Of a DNA stretch of 64,000 bases, positions 45,191 through 53,022 are shown piece by piece. How positions within the stretch are numbered: position 1 is the first letter of the stretch; every line of letters begins with the position of its first letter. The stretch is from Brachybacterium sacelli (GTDB taxonomy: Bacteria; Actinomycetota; Actinomycetes; Actinomycetales; Dermabacteraceae): assembly GCF_017876545.1 (NCBI RefSeq), contig NZ_JAGIOD010000001.1, positions 868,001 to 932,000 on the forward strand, written 5' to 3'. The notes below the pieces were generated by a model. The model was not told where the DNA came from. It did no database searches and saw only the letters and a list, made by a program, of their open reading frames with translations. The position numbers and the translations under genes were made by a program.

Positions 45191-45219
45191 TTGCCGACAC
45201 TAGTTCAACGATGTACCTT
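45191..45219 (+). promoter_or_regulatory. Promoter and LacI-type operator of the sugar ABC importer (copy 2)
   Basis: The -35 TTGCCG (45191-45196) and -10 TACCTT (45214-45219) have a 17-bp spacer. The 16-bp operator TAGTTCAACGATGTAC (45201-45216) fills the spacer and overlaps the -10, consistent with repression. The start codon of the binding protein is 123 bp downstream. Confidence 0.7.
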
Positions 45220-45342
45220 AGCGCTCATCTTTCGTCCATCGTCGGGCGAGAAGGGTCGGCCGGCCGATGGGGCCCCGACGTGGTACCTCGGTGCGGCAGG
45301 TGCCGGCCGGGTGGTCTCGAGGACGAGACAGATCGGAGCACG

Positions 45343-46689
45343 ATGAGACGACGACGATTCCTCACCGGTGCCGCCGGCGCCGCCGCGACCGTCGCGGCGG
45401 GTGCCGCTGCCGGCTGCGGCAACCTCCATTCCGCCGACCCCGACGTGCTGACGTTCATGTTCCGCGGCTCCACCCAGGAGCGGGAGGTGTTCGGCCGGGC
45501 CGTCGAGCTCTTCCGCCAGCGCACCGGGCACCGGGTCAACCTGATCTCCACCGCCGTGGACCAGTACTCCACGAAGCTGCAGACGGCGATCCTCGGCAAC
45601 TCGGTGCCCGACGTGTTCTACTTCGACGCGCCGATGACCACCGCCTACGTGGTCAACGGCGTGCTGGCCGATCTCACGCCCTACATCGAGGCCACCGACC
45701 TCCCCGTCCACGACATCTGGCCCGCGGGCCTGGACCTGTACCGCTTCGACGGAGAGCGGATCGGGCGCGGGAGGCAGTACGCGATGCCCAAGGACCTCGG
45801 CCCCTTCTCCTTCGGCTACAACAAGACCCTCTTCGCCGAGCTCGGGGTGGAGCCGCCGGATCCCGACGTGCCGCTGGACTGGGACGAGTTCCTCGAACGC
45901 TGCCAGGCGCTCACCGGCGACCGCGACGGAGACGGCGCCACCGACTCCTGGGGGACCTCGGTGAACGTCGCGGCCGAGATCCATTCCTACATGTGGTCCA
46001 ACGGCGGCAACTGGCTCAGCGACGACCACCGCACCGTCACCATCGACACCCCGGAGTTCGCCGAGGCCCTGCAGTACATCGTCGACCTGCGCGAGGTGCA
46101 CGGCGTGACCCCGTCGATCAACGAGACCGAGGGCATGGACGGATACCAGCGCTGGCTGCGCGGGCAGATCGGCTTCTTCCCCGTCGCCCCCTGGGACCTG
46201 ACGCTGTACCGCACCCTCGACTTCGAGTTCGACCTGTGCCCCTACCCCGCCGGGCGCGGCGGGGAGTCGGCCACCAACATCGGCTCCCTGGGCATCGGCG
46301 TCTCCGCGACCAGCCGTCGGCCGGAGCGCGCCGCCGAGCTCGCGATGTTCCTGGCCTGCGATCCCGACGCCCAGGCGATCATCGTCGGCGAGGGGCAGAC
46401 CATCCCCAACACCCGCTCCCACGCCGCCGAATGGGTGAAGGACACCTCGCTCGAACCGCAGAACAAGCAGGAGTACATCGACATCGTCGAGGACTACGGC
46501 CGGTTCGTCCCCAACACCGTCACCTACACCCCCGAATGGCTCGACGCCTTCCACACCAACCTCCAGCCGGTGCTCGAGGCCCGCGAGGACGTCAGCGAAT
46601 ACCTCGCGGCCACCCAGCCCGTGATGCAGGACTTCCTGGACGACGGGTACGAGCAGTTCCGCATCGACCAGGAGGCGAACGCGCAGTGA
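45343..46689 (+). CDS. ABC importer sugar-binding lipoprotein
   Basis: The precursor has 448 aa. A twin-arginine-like start MRRRRFLTG is followed by a lipobox AAGC around residue 25, so it is exported and lipid-anchored. The family-1 extracellular solute-binding domain is visible in STKLQTAILGNSVPDVFYF, FSFGYNKTLFAELGVE, DGYQRWLRGQIGFFPVAPWD and TNIGSLGIGVSATS. It captures an oligosaccharide for the two permeases that follow. Arabino-oligosaccharide is inferred from the GH51 gene and shared operator. Its stop overlaps the next start (GTGA). Confidence 0.92.
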   Translation: MRRRRFLTGAAGAAATVAAGAAAGCGNLHSADPDVLTFMFRGSTQEREVFGRAVELFRQRTGHRVNLISTAVDQYSTKLQTAILGNSVPDVFYFDAPMTTAYVVNGVLADLTPYIEATDLPVHDIWPAGLDLYRFDGERIGRGRQYAMPKDLGPFSFGYNKTLFAELGVEPPDPDVPLDWDEFLERCQALTGDRDGDGATDSWGTSVNVAAEIHSYMWSNGGNWLSDDHRTVTIDTPEFAEALQYIVDLREVHGVTPSINETEGMDGYQRWLRGQIGFFPVAPWDLTLYRTLDFEFDLCPYPAGRGGESATNIGSLGIGVSATSRRPERAAELAMFLACDPDAQAIIVGEGQTIPNTRSHAAEWVKDTSLEPQNKQEYIDIVEDYGRFVPNTVTYTPEWLDAFHTNLQPVLEAREDVSEYLAATQPVMQDFLDDGYEQFRIDQEANAQ

Positions 46690-47648
46690 GTGCCACGACG
46701 ACCACCCCCGCGCCCGCGTCCGTGCGCCTCACCGGCCAGGGCGGCACCTCCCGGCACCGGCCCGGCGACGGCCGGCTGCACCGCTCCGAACGGATCTGGG
46801 GCCGGGTCTTCATCGCCCCGCCCGTGATCGGCTTCGCCCTGTTCGCCCTCGCACCGCTGATCTTCTCCTTCTACGCGGCCTTCACCCACTGGAACGGCCT
46901 GTCGGCCCCGCTGTTCTCCGGGCTGACGAACTTCCGCACCATGGCTACGGACCCCCAGTTCTGGCAGTCGCTGTGGAACACCCTGTTCCTGATGCTGGGC
47001 ATCCCGATCGGGCTCGCGATCTCGCTGGCTCTGGCCCTCGCGCTGAACCGGCAGATGCCCGGCCGCGCCGCGTTCCGCGTCATCTACTATCTGCCGGGCG
47101 TCTCCTCCGTGGCCGCCATCTCGATCCTGTGGCAATGGGCGCTGAACGGGGACTTCGGCCTGGTCAACCAGCTGCTGGCGACCGTCGGCATCGAGGGGCC
47201 GAACTGGCTCGCGGAGAAGATGTGGGTCAAGCCCGCCCTGATCCTGATGGGCGTGTGGAAGGGCATCGGCTTTTCCACCCTGCTCTACCTCGCCGCGCTG
47301 CAGTCCGTGCCACGCACGCTCCTGGAGGCGGCGATGCTCGACGGCGCCGGGGCCTGGCGGAGGTTCCGCCACGTCACGCTCCCGATGCTCAGCCCCGTCA
47401 CGTTCTTCCTGGTCGTCACCGGGATCATCGGCGGCGCGCAGATGTTCGCGGAGATCAACATCATGACCCCGACGGGCGGCCCCGAGTTCGGTTCCGCCAC
47501 CATCGTCTGGTACATCTGGCAGCAGGGCTTCCAGAACCTGCAGCTCGGCTACGCGACCGCCATGAGCCTCGTCCTGGGACTGATGATCTTCCTGGTCACG
47601 GCCATCCAGTTCTACCTGAACTCCCGCAACGTCTTCACGGTGGAATGA
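46686..47648 (+). CDS. Carbohydrate ABC transporter permease 1 (MalF-like)
   Basis: The protein has 320 aa and six membrane helices, the first after the cytoplasmic tail at about residue 40 (IAPPVIGFALFALAPLIFSF). The EAA loop that contacts the ATPase reads EAAMLDGAGAWRRFRHVTLP. The GTG start overlaps the binding-protein stop (GTGA). It pairs with the permease at 47660. No ATP-binding subunit is encoded in this operon; CUT1 importers of this kind often share an MsiK-type ATPase encoded elsewhere. Confidence 0.93.
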   Translation: MSATTTTPAPASVRLTGQGGTSRHRPGDGRLHRSERIWGRVFIAPPVIGFALFALAPLIFSFYAAFTHWNGLSAPLFSGLTNFRTMATDPQFWQSLWNTLFLMLGIPIGLAISLALALALNRQMPGRAAFRVIYYLPGVSSVAAISILWQWALNGDFGLVNQLLATVGIEGPNWLAEKMWVKPALILMGVWKGIGFSTLLYLAALQSVPRTLLEAAMLDGAGAWRRFRHVTLPMLSPVTFFLVVTGIIGGAQMFAEINIMTPTGGPEFGSATIVWYIWQQGFQNLQLGYATAMSLVLGLMIFLVTAIQFYLNSRNVFTVE

Positions 47649-47659
47649 GGAGGCCCGAC

Positions 47660-48583
47660 ATGGCTGCCACCAGTGCCATCCCGACCGCGCCCCTGCAGAC
47701 CTCCGGGGTCGAGCCCGACGCCGCGCGCACCCGCCGGAGGAAGAGCGATCGACGCTTCCGGACCACGGGCGACGTCGTCGTCTTCGTCGTCCTGTGCCTG
47801 GGCGCCCTCACCATGCTGCTGCCGCTGGCCTGGATGCTCTCGACCTCGTTGAAGACCCAGCAGAACGTGTTCCTGCTGCCCCCGCAATGGATCCCCAGCC
47901 CCGTGGAATGGGGCAACTACCTGCGGATCTGGGAGGCCGGTCCGCTGCTGACGGGCATCGTCAACTCCTCGATCATCTCCCTGACGGTCATCACGATCGG
48001 CACCATCACTTCCTGCTTCGCGGCCTACGGCTTCTCCAAGATGAAGATCCCCGGCAAGAACGCGATCTTCCTGGCCCTGCTCGGCGGCATCATGATCCCG
48101 TTCCCGGCGCTCATGATCCCCACCTTCATGCTGTTCTCGAAGATCGGCTGGGTGGACACCCTGCTGCCGCTCATCGTGCCGGGCCTGTTCGGCAACCTCA
48201 TGATGGTGTTCTTCCTGCGTCAGTACCTGATGAGCGTGCCGGACTCGCTGATCGAGGCAGCCGTTATCGACGGGGCGAGGCACCCGCAGATCTTCGGCCG
48301 GATCGTGCTGCCGCTGATCCGGCCCGCGATCGCCGCCCAGGTGATCCTGTGGTTCATGGGCACCTGGAACGACTACCTGGGCCCGATCATCTACCTGAAC
48401 TCCGAGAACGTGCACACGCTGCAGCTGGTGATCGCGAACTTCAACGCTACCTACGCGGTCCAGACCGACTACCCGCTGATCATGGCGGCCTCGATCGTCT
48501 CCCTGCTGCCGGTGCTCGGCGTGTTCCTGATCTTCCAGCGCCAGATCATCGAATCCATCGCGCTGACCGGCAACAAGGGATGA
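47660..48583 (+). CDS. Carbohydrate ABC transporter permease 2 (MalG-like)
   Basis: The protein has 307 aa and six membrane helices. The N-terminal tail is charged (RTRRRKSDRRFRTTGD). The EAA loop is EAAVIDGARHPQIFGRIVLP and the late motif is WFMGTWNDYLGPIIYL, typical of MalG-type subunits. AGGAGG lies 8 bp before the ATG. It forms the channel with permease 1, and is followed 4 bp later by the DUF624 gene. Confidence 0.93.
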   Translation: MAATSAIPTAPLQTSGVEPDAARTRRRKSDRRFRTTGDVVVFVVLCLGALTMLLPLAWMLSTSLKTQQNVFLLPPQWIPSPVEWGNYLRIWEAGPLLTGIVNSSIISLTVITIGTITSCFAAYGFSKMKIPGKNAIFLALLGGIMIPFPALMIPTFMLFSKIGWVDTLLPLIVPGLFGNLMMVFFLRQYLMSVPDSLIEAAVIDGARHPQIFGRIVLPLIRPAIAAQVILWFMGTWNDYLGPIIYLNSENVHTLQLVIANFNATYAVQTDYPLIMAASIVSLLPVLGVFLIFQRQIIESIALTGNKG

Positions 48584-48587
48584 TCAC

Positions 48588-49238
48588 GTGACCCCGACGG
48601 GAGCGGCGGGCACCGTCATGGAGGCCCTGGCCTGGATCCCGCGGCTGGTCCTGCTGCACCTGGCCTGGGTGCTGCTGGTGCTGCTGGGGGCGGTGATCGG
48701 CGGGATCGCCCCGGCCACCGCCACCCTGATCGCGCTGCTGCACGGGGACGAGGAGCTCGCGGCCACCGATGGACCCCGCGCCCTCGCCGCCGCGGTGCTG
48801 CGCCGGTACCGCGACGAGCTGGTCCCGGCCAACCGCGCCGCCGGGCCCTTCGTGGTGATCGCCCTGGCCGCGGGTCTGAACGTGGTCCTCGGCGTCGCCG
48901 GGGCGCTGCCCGGGTGGTTCTTCCCCCTCGGCTTCGGGGCCGCCCTGGTGCTGGTGGTGATCGGTTCCCTCGCGGCGGTCCACGCGCTGGCCCTGCACGC
49001 GCTGCGGCCATCGGCCCCGGAACCCATGATCTGGCGCGGCGCGCTCGCCGGGATCCTCCTGCTCCCCCTCGCCACCGCCTCCTGGACCGTCACGCTCGTG
49101 GCGACCCTGCTGATCTCGACGGTCATCCAGCCCGTCGCCCTGGCGTGCGGAGGTGGGATCCTGGTGGCCGTGACCACCTTCGTCCTCGTCCGTCCCTGGC
49201 AGTCCCGGCTCGACGCCGCCACGACGGGGGAGCGGTGA
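48588..49238 (+). CDS. DUF624 (YesL-like) membrane protein
   Basis: The protein has 216 aa and five predicted membrane helices. The pattern RLVLLHLAWVLLVLLGAVIG, GIAPATATLIALL and the loop AAVLRRYRDELVPANR resemble DUF624/YesL proteins, which occur in sugar ABC operons. A biochemical role is not known; assistance to the importer or membrane sensing has been suggested for the family. It starts with GTG 4 bp after permease 2 and overlaps the LacI gene (TGATG). Confidence 0.8.
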   Translation: MTPTGAAGTVMEALAWIPRLVLLHLAWVLLVLLGAVIGGIAPATATLIALLHGDEELAATDGPRALAAAVLRRYRDELVPANRAAGPFVVIALAAGLNVVLGVAGALPGWFFPLGFGAALVLVVIGSLAAVHALALHALRPSAPEPMIWRGALAGILLLPLATASWTVTLVATLLISTVIQPVALACGGGILVAVTTFVLVRPWQSRLDAATTGER

Positions 49239-50290
49239 TGACCTCCCCTCCCCGGCCCCGCAACGCCACCATGCGGGACATCGCCGAACGGCTCGGGGTC
49301 TCGATCAAGACCGTCTCGAACGTCGTCAACGACCGCCCCAACGTCGGCCCGCGCACCCGGGAACGGGTGCAGGAGGCGATCCGCGAGCTCAACTACCGCC
49401 CGCAGGTCGGCGCGCAGCAGATGCGCACCGGGACCAGCGGCCTGATCACCCTCGCGATCCCCTCCCTGGCCGGCACCTACTTCTCCGAGCTCGCCCAGGC
49501 CTTCGCCGACGAGGCCCAGCGGCGCCGCCGCAGCATCATGCTCCACAGCACCGCGGCAGGCCGCGAGGAGGAGCACAGCGTCCTCGCCGGCTTCACCCGT
49601 GTGCTGGGCGACGGCGTCGTCTTCAACCCCCTGCAGATCGGCGAGGACCTGCTGACGGACCTCGGCCGCACCATCCAGCCCACCGTGTTCATCGGCGAGC
49701 ACGTCGAGGAGGCGGGACTGCCCGCGGGCAGCGACTACGTCCGCACCGACAACCGGCGTGCCGCTCATGACGCCACCGCGCACCTGCTCCGCCAGGGTCG
49801 GCGCCGCCTCGCCTATCTCGGTGCCCTCGAATCGACCGAGGCCCAGCAGGAGCACTCCACCAGCCGGCTGCGGCTGGGCGGGTTCCACCAGGCGCTCGAA
49901 GGGTTCGAGGAGGCCAGGTCCACGGTCCAGGCGGTCAGGACCTGGAGCCTGGACGGGGGTCTCGCCGCCGTGCGCACGCTCCTGGAGGAACATCCGGAGG
50001 TCGACGGGATCGTCTGCGGGAACGACGACCTCGCCCGCGGTGCGCTGCTGGGACTGCACGCCGCGGGGATCGAGGTGCCGGGTCGGGTCGCGGTGATCGG
50101 GCACGACGACATCCTCGAGGCCCCCTTCACCACCCCGCCATTGTCCACGATCGACCCGGACAAGCGCACCCTCGCCGCGACCGCGCTGGACTTGCTGCTG
50201 GAGCGGATCGACGGGTACGACTGGCCGCCGCGCGTGGTGGACACCCCGTACGGGCTGGTCGAGCGCGGCAGCACCGCACCGCTGCGCTGA
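49238..50290 (+). CDS. LacI-family transcriptional regulator
   Basis: The protein has 350 aa. The N-terminal HTH reads TMRDIAERLGVSIKTVSNVV, followed by the hinge helix region QVGAQQMRTGTS. The C-terminal periplasmic-binding-like domain has ITLAIPSLAGTYFSELAQAF, IVCGNDDLARGALLGLHAAG and AVIGHDDI. It is the likely repressor acting at the two 16-bp operators before GH51 and the importer operon; the inducer would be arabinose or an arabino-oligosaccharide. Translation is coupled to the DUF624 gene. Confidence 0.92.
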   Translation: MTSPPRPRNATMRDIAERLGVSIKTVSNVVNDRPNVGPRTRERVQEAIRELNYRPQVGAQQMRTGTSGLITLAIPSLAGTYFSELAQAFADEAQRRRRSIMLHSTAAGREEEHSVLAGFTRVLGDGVVFNPLQIGEDLLTDLGRTIQPTVFIGEHVEEAGLPAGSDYVRTDNRRAAHDATAHLLRQGRRRLAYLGALESTEAQQEHSTSRLRLGGFHQALEGFEEARSTVQAVRTWSLDGGLAAVRTLLEEHPEVDGIVCGNDDLARGALLGLHAAGIEVPGRVAVIGHDDILEAPFTTPPLSTIDPDKRTLAATALDLLLERIDGYDWPPRVVDTPYGLVERGSTAPLR

Positions 50291-50385
50291 GGATCCCGGG
50301 CTCCGGCCCCGGGGTGCGCTGCGCGGGGGGAACTGACTACGATCGACGTGGCCCCTTGACCGCTCCAGCGACGGAGAGACCCCCC

Positions 50386-51378
50386 ATGCCCCCAGAGGAC
50401 CGCCCGCGGCCGTGGCACATCGGCATCATCGGCACCGGCGGGATCTCCCGCGCCCACGCCCCCGGATGGCTCGAGGCCGGCGCCCGGCTGCACTGCTACA
50501 GCCTCGAGGGCGCCGACGACTTCGCCGCGACCTTCGGTGCCACGGTCCACCCGAGCCTCGAGGAGCTGCTGGCCGCCGTCGACGCCGTGGACGTGTGCAC
50601 CCCCACCGCCGTGCACGCCGAGATCACCCACCGAGCCCTCGACGCCGGCAGGGACGTGGTCTGCGAGAAGCCGCTGGCCCTGACGGCCGAGGACGCCCGC
50701 AGCGTCGTCGAGCACGCCGAGCGGGCGGGCCGGAAGCTGCTGCCCGCGCACGTCGTGCGGTACTTCCCGCAGTACGCCGCCGCCCACCGCGCCGTCGCGG
50801 CCGGCACCGTCGGCCGCCTCGCCGTGCTGCGCTTCGAGCGCACCGGGTCCTTCCCCACCCAGCCCTGGTTCGCCGACGAGTCCCTCTCCGGCGGCATCGT
50901 CATGGACCAGATGATCCACGACATCGACCAGGCCGTCTGGCTCGCCGGGCCGGTCGCGCGGGTCTACGCCCGGCAGTCGACCTCGACCGAGACGGACACC
51001 GTGCGCACCGCCCATGCGGTCCTCACCCACACCTCCGGCGCGATCAGCCACTGCCGCGGCCTGTGGGGCCCTCCCGGGACGCAGTTCCGCTACACCTTCG
51101 ACCTCGCCGGGGACGGCGGCCGGCTGCAGTACGACTCCGCCGGCGACCCCGGGGTGGTGCTCGACGACGTCGCCTCCACGCGGCAGACCGCCGGCGACGG
51201 CTTCCTGCCCGACCTCACGGGCCTGCGCAGCCCCTACGCCGAGGAGATCCTCGAGTTCTCCGCCGCTTTGCGCACGGGCGGCCCCACCCGGGTCGACGCG
51301 GCCGACGGCGCCTACGCCGTCGAGATCTCCCGCGCCGCCCTCGAGTCCCTGCGCACCGGACGGAGCATCGCATGCTGA
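50386..51378 (+). CDS. Gfo/Idh/MocA-family oxidoreductase 1
   Basis: The protein has 330 aa. The NAD(P)-binding Rossmann loop is IGIIGTGGISRAHAPGW. The EKP motif is VCEKPLALTAEDA and the catalytic-type region GGIVMDQMIHDIDQAVWL has the conserved D-x3-H. Such enzymes oxidise sugars or cyclitols. The ATG at 50386 has GGAGAG 7 bp upstream; a 95-bp gap after lacI with TTGACC (50356-50361) may hold an internal promoter. It overlaps the second copy by 7 bp. Its substrate is probably a sugar from the locus, unproven. Confidence 0.88.
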   Translation: MPPEDRPRPWHIGIIGTGGISRAHAPGWLEAGARLHCYSLEGADDFAATFGATVHPSLEELLAAVDAVDVCTPTAVHAEITHRALDAGRDVVCEKPLALTAEDARSVVEHAERAGRKLLPAHVVRYFPQYAAAHRAVAAGTVGRLAVLRFERTGSFPTQPWFADESLSGGIVMDQMIHDIDQAVWLAGPVARVYARQSTSTETDTVRTAHAVLTHTSGAISHCRGLWGPPGTQFRYTFDLAGDGGRLQYDSAGDPGVVLDDVASTRQTAGDGFLPDLTGLRSPYAEEILEFSAALRTGGPTRVDAADGAYAVEISRAALESLRTGRSIAC

Positions 51379-52376
51379 ACCAGTCACCGACCCCTGCCGC
51401 ACCGCTGCGGATCGCCCTGATGAGCTGCGCGCACACCCACGCCGGCTCCTACGCCGCCCGGCTCGATCCGCGCGCCGACGTCGACCTCGTGGTGGCGGAC
51501 CCCGACGGGTACGGGGACGTCGAGGCCCGGCGGGTCGTCGGCTCCTACCAGGAGGCCTGGGACGCCTGGCCCGAAGGCCCCGACGCCATCGTCGTGACCA
51601 GCGCCAACGCCCACCACCGGGACCTGGTGCTCGAGGCCGCCCGGCGCGGCGCGCACGTGCTGTGCGAGAAGCCCCTGGCCACCTCCGTGGCCGACGCCGA
51701 GGCCATGGTCGACGCCTGCCGCGAGGCCGGCGTCGTGCTCATGACCGCCTTCCCGGTGCACTTCGCCCCGGCCGTCGCGGCCCTGCGCACCGCGATCGCC
51801 GACGGGGCCCTCGGCGAAGTCATCGGGCTGACCGGCACCAACAACGGCAAACTGCCCGACACCCGCGCGTGGTTCACCGATGTCGAGCTCGCCGGCGGCG
51901 GCTCGCTGGTGGACCACACCGTGCACCTCGCCGAGATCCTCGACTCGCTGTTCGGCGCCCCCGAGACCGTCCACGCCACCGTCAACCGCATCCTGTGGGC
52001 CGACCGGGCCGGCGAGGGCGCGGAGACCGGCGGGCTGGTCACCCTCACCTATGCCGGAGGCCTCCTCGCCACCATCGACTGCTCCTGGTCCCAGCCGGCC
52101 ACGGCACCCACCTGGGGCGGGTTGCGGCTGCAGGCCGTGGGCACCGGCGGACAGATGCAGATCGACGCCTTCGCCGAGCACGTCGGCGGTCCCGGGCAGT
52201 GGCTGCCCTACGGCGCCGATCCCGACAGCTCGCTGCTGGACGCCTTCCTCGACGCTGTGCGGGCGGGCGAGGCCGTCGAGCCCACGGGTGACGTCGGCCT
52301 GCGCACGGTGCGGGTGGTCGCCGCCGCCCAGGAGTCCGTGCGCACGGGGCAGCCGGTGACGCTGGCCAGCCTCTGA
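51372..52376 (+). CDS. Gfo/Idh/MocA-family oxidoreductase 2
   Basis: The protein has 334 aa. The N-terminal Rossmann strand RIALMSCAHTHAGSYAARLD lacks the usual GxGxxG (SCAHTHAG instead), an unusual feature seen in some family branches. The EKP motif is LCEKPLATSVADA and the substrate-domain motif GGGSLVDHTVHLAEILDSLF. It overlaps oxidoreductase 1 by 7 bp, so both are made together and may act in sequence or as a complex. The substrate is unknown. Confidence 0.85.
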   Translation: MLNQSPTPAAPLRIALMSCAHTHAGSYAARLDPRADVDLVVADPDGYGDVEARRVVGSYQEAWDAWPEGPDAIVVTSANAHHRDLVLEAARRGAHVLCEKPLATSVADAEAMVDACREAGVVLMTAFPVHFAPAVAALRTAIADGALGEVIGLTGTNNGKLPDTRAWFTDVELAGGGSLVDHTVHLAEILDSLFGAPETVHATVNRILWADRAGEGAETGGLVTLTYAGGLLATIDCSWSQPATAPTWGGLRLQAVGTGGQMQIDAFAEHVGGPGQWLPYGADPDSSLLDAFLDAVRAGEAVEPTGDVGLRTVRVVAAAQESVRTGQPVTLASL

Positions 52377-52397
52377 GCACTCCCGCGGCGGCCGGAC

Positions 52398-52868
52398 TCA
52401 GCGCTCCAGATCGCGCTCGAGCACCGGGGCCAGCCGGAAGGGGATGAGTTCGCCCATCGCGAGCGAGGTATCGGTGCGGATCACGCCGTCGCAGCCCAGC
52501 ACCAGCTTGCTCACCCGATAGAGGTCATCGGTGTCGCGGCACACGCAGCGCACCAGGATGTCGCCCTGACCGCTCAGGCCGTGCACCTGGACCACCTCGG
52601 GGATCTCCCGCAGCTGCGCGATGACGTGCTCCAGGTGCGGCTGATCGACCTGGGTGACCATGAAGACCGTCAGCGGATACCCCAGGGACGCCGCGTGCAG
52701 GCGCCGGTCGTAGCCCTGGAGCGCAGAGGATGCCTCGAGCGCGGCGACGCGGGACTGCACGGTGTTGCGGGAGAGCCCGAGCCGCTCGGCGAGCGCCACG
52801 ATCGTCGTGCGCGGATTCTCCGTCATGGCCAGCAGGATCCGTCGGTCGGTGTCATCCACGGTACGCAT
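52398..52868 (-). CDS. Lrp/AsnC-family regulator
   Basis: The protein has 156 aa. The HTH (VDDTDRRILLAMTENPRTTI and VALAERLGLSRNTVQSRVAA) is followed by the RAM ligand domain (TVFMVTQVDQPHLEHVIAQL, VVQVHGLSGQGDILVRC). It is divergent from the branched-chain dehydrogenase operon, with a perfect palindrome between, like BkdR of other bacteria. Its ligand is probably a branched-chain amino acid; this is inferred from context. The ATG at 52868 begins the HTH segment MRTVDDTD. Confidence 0.9.
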   Translation of the reverse strand: MRTVDDTDRRILLAMTENPRTTIVALAERLGLSRNTVQSRVAALEASSALQGYDRRLHAASLGYPLTVFMVTQVDQPHLEHVIAQLREIPEVVQVHGLSGQGDILVRCVCRDTDDLYRVSKLVLGCDGVIRTDTSLAMGELIPFRLAPVLERDLER

Positions 52869-52902
52869 ACTGCATGATCCTAGCGGGGGCCGGCCGTCGA
52901 TA

Positions 52903-52919
52903 TTGAGCATTCTGCTCAA
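52903..52919. promoter_or_regulatory. Lrp/AsnC-type operator palindrome
   Basis: TTGAGCA-TTC-TGCTCAA is a perfect 17-bp inverted repeat with 7-bp arms, 34 bp upstream of the regulator start and 103 bp upstream of the E1 alpha start. Arms and AT-rich centre fit Lrp-family sites. Confidence 0.7.
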
Positions 52920-53022
52920 GTTGGGGAAATTCTGTTGTTCGTCATGCACCGTCGACGTACCGTGACGGTGGACGCTGTCGTCCACCCGCGCCCACGAGGC
53001 GCTTCGGAACAGGGAGGTCCGA

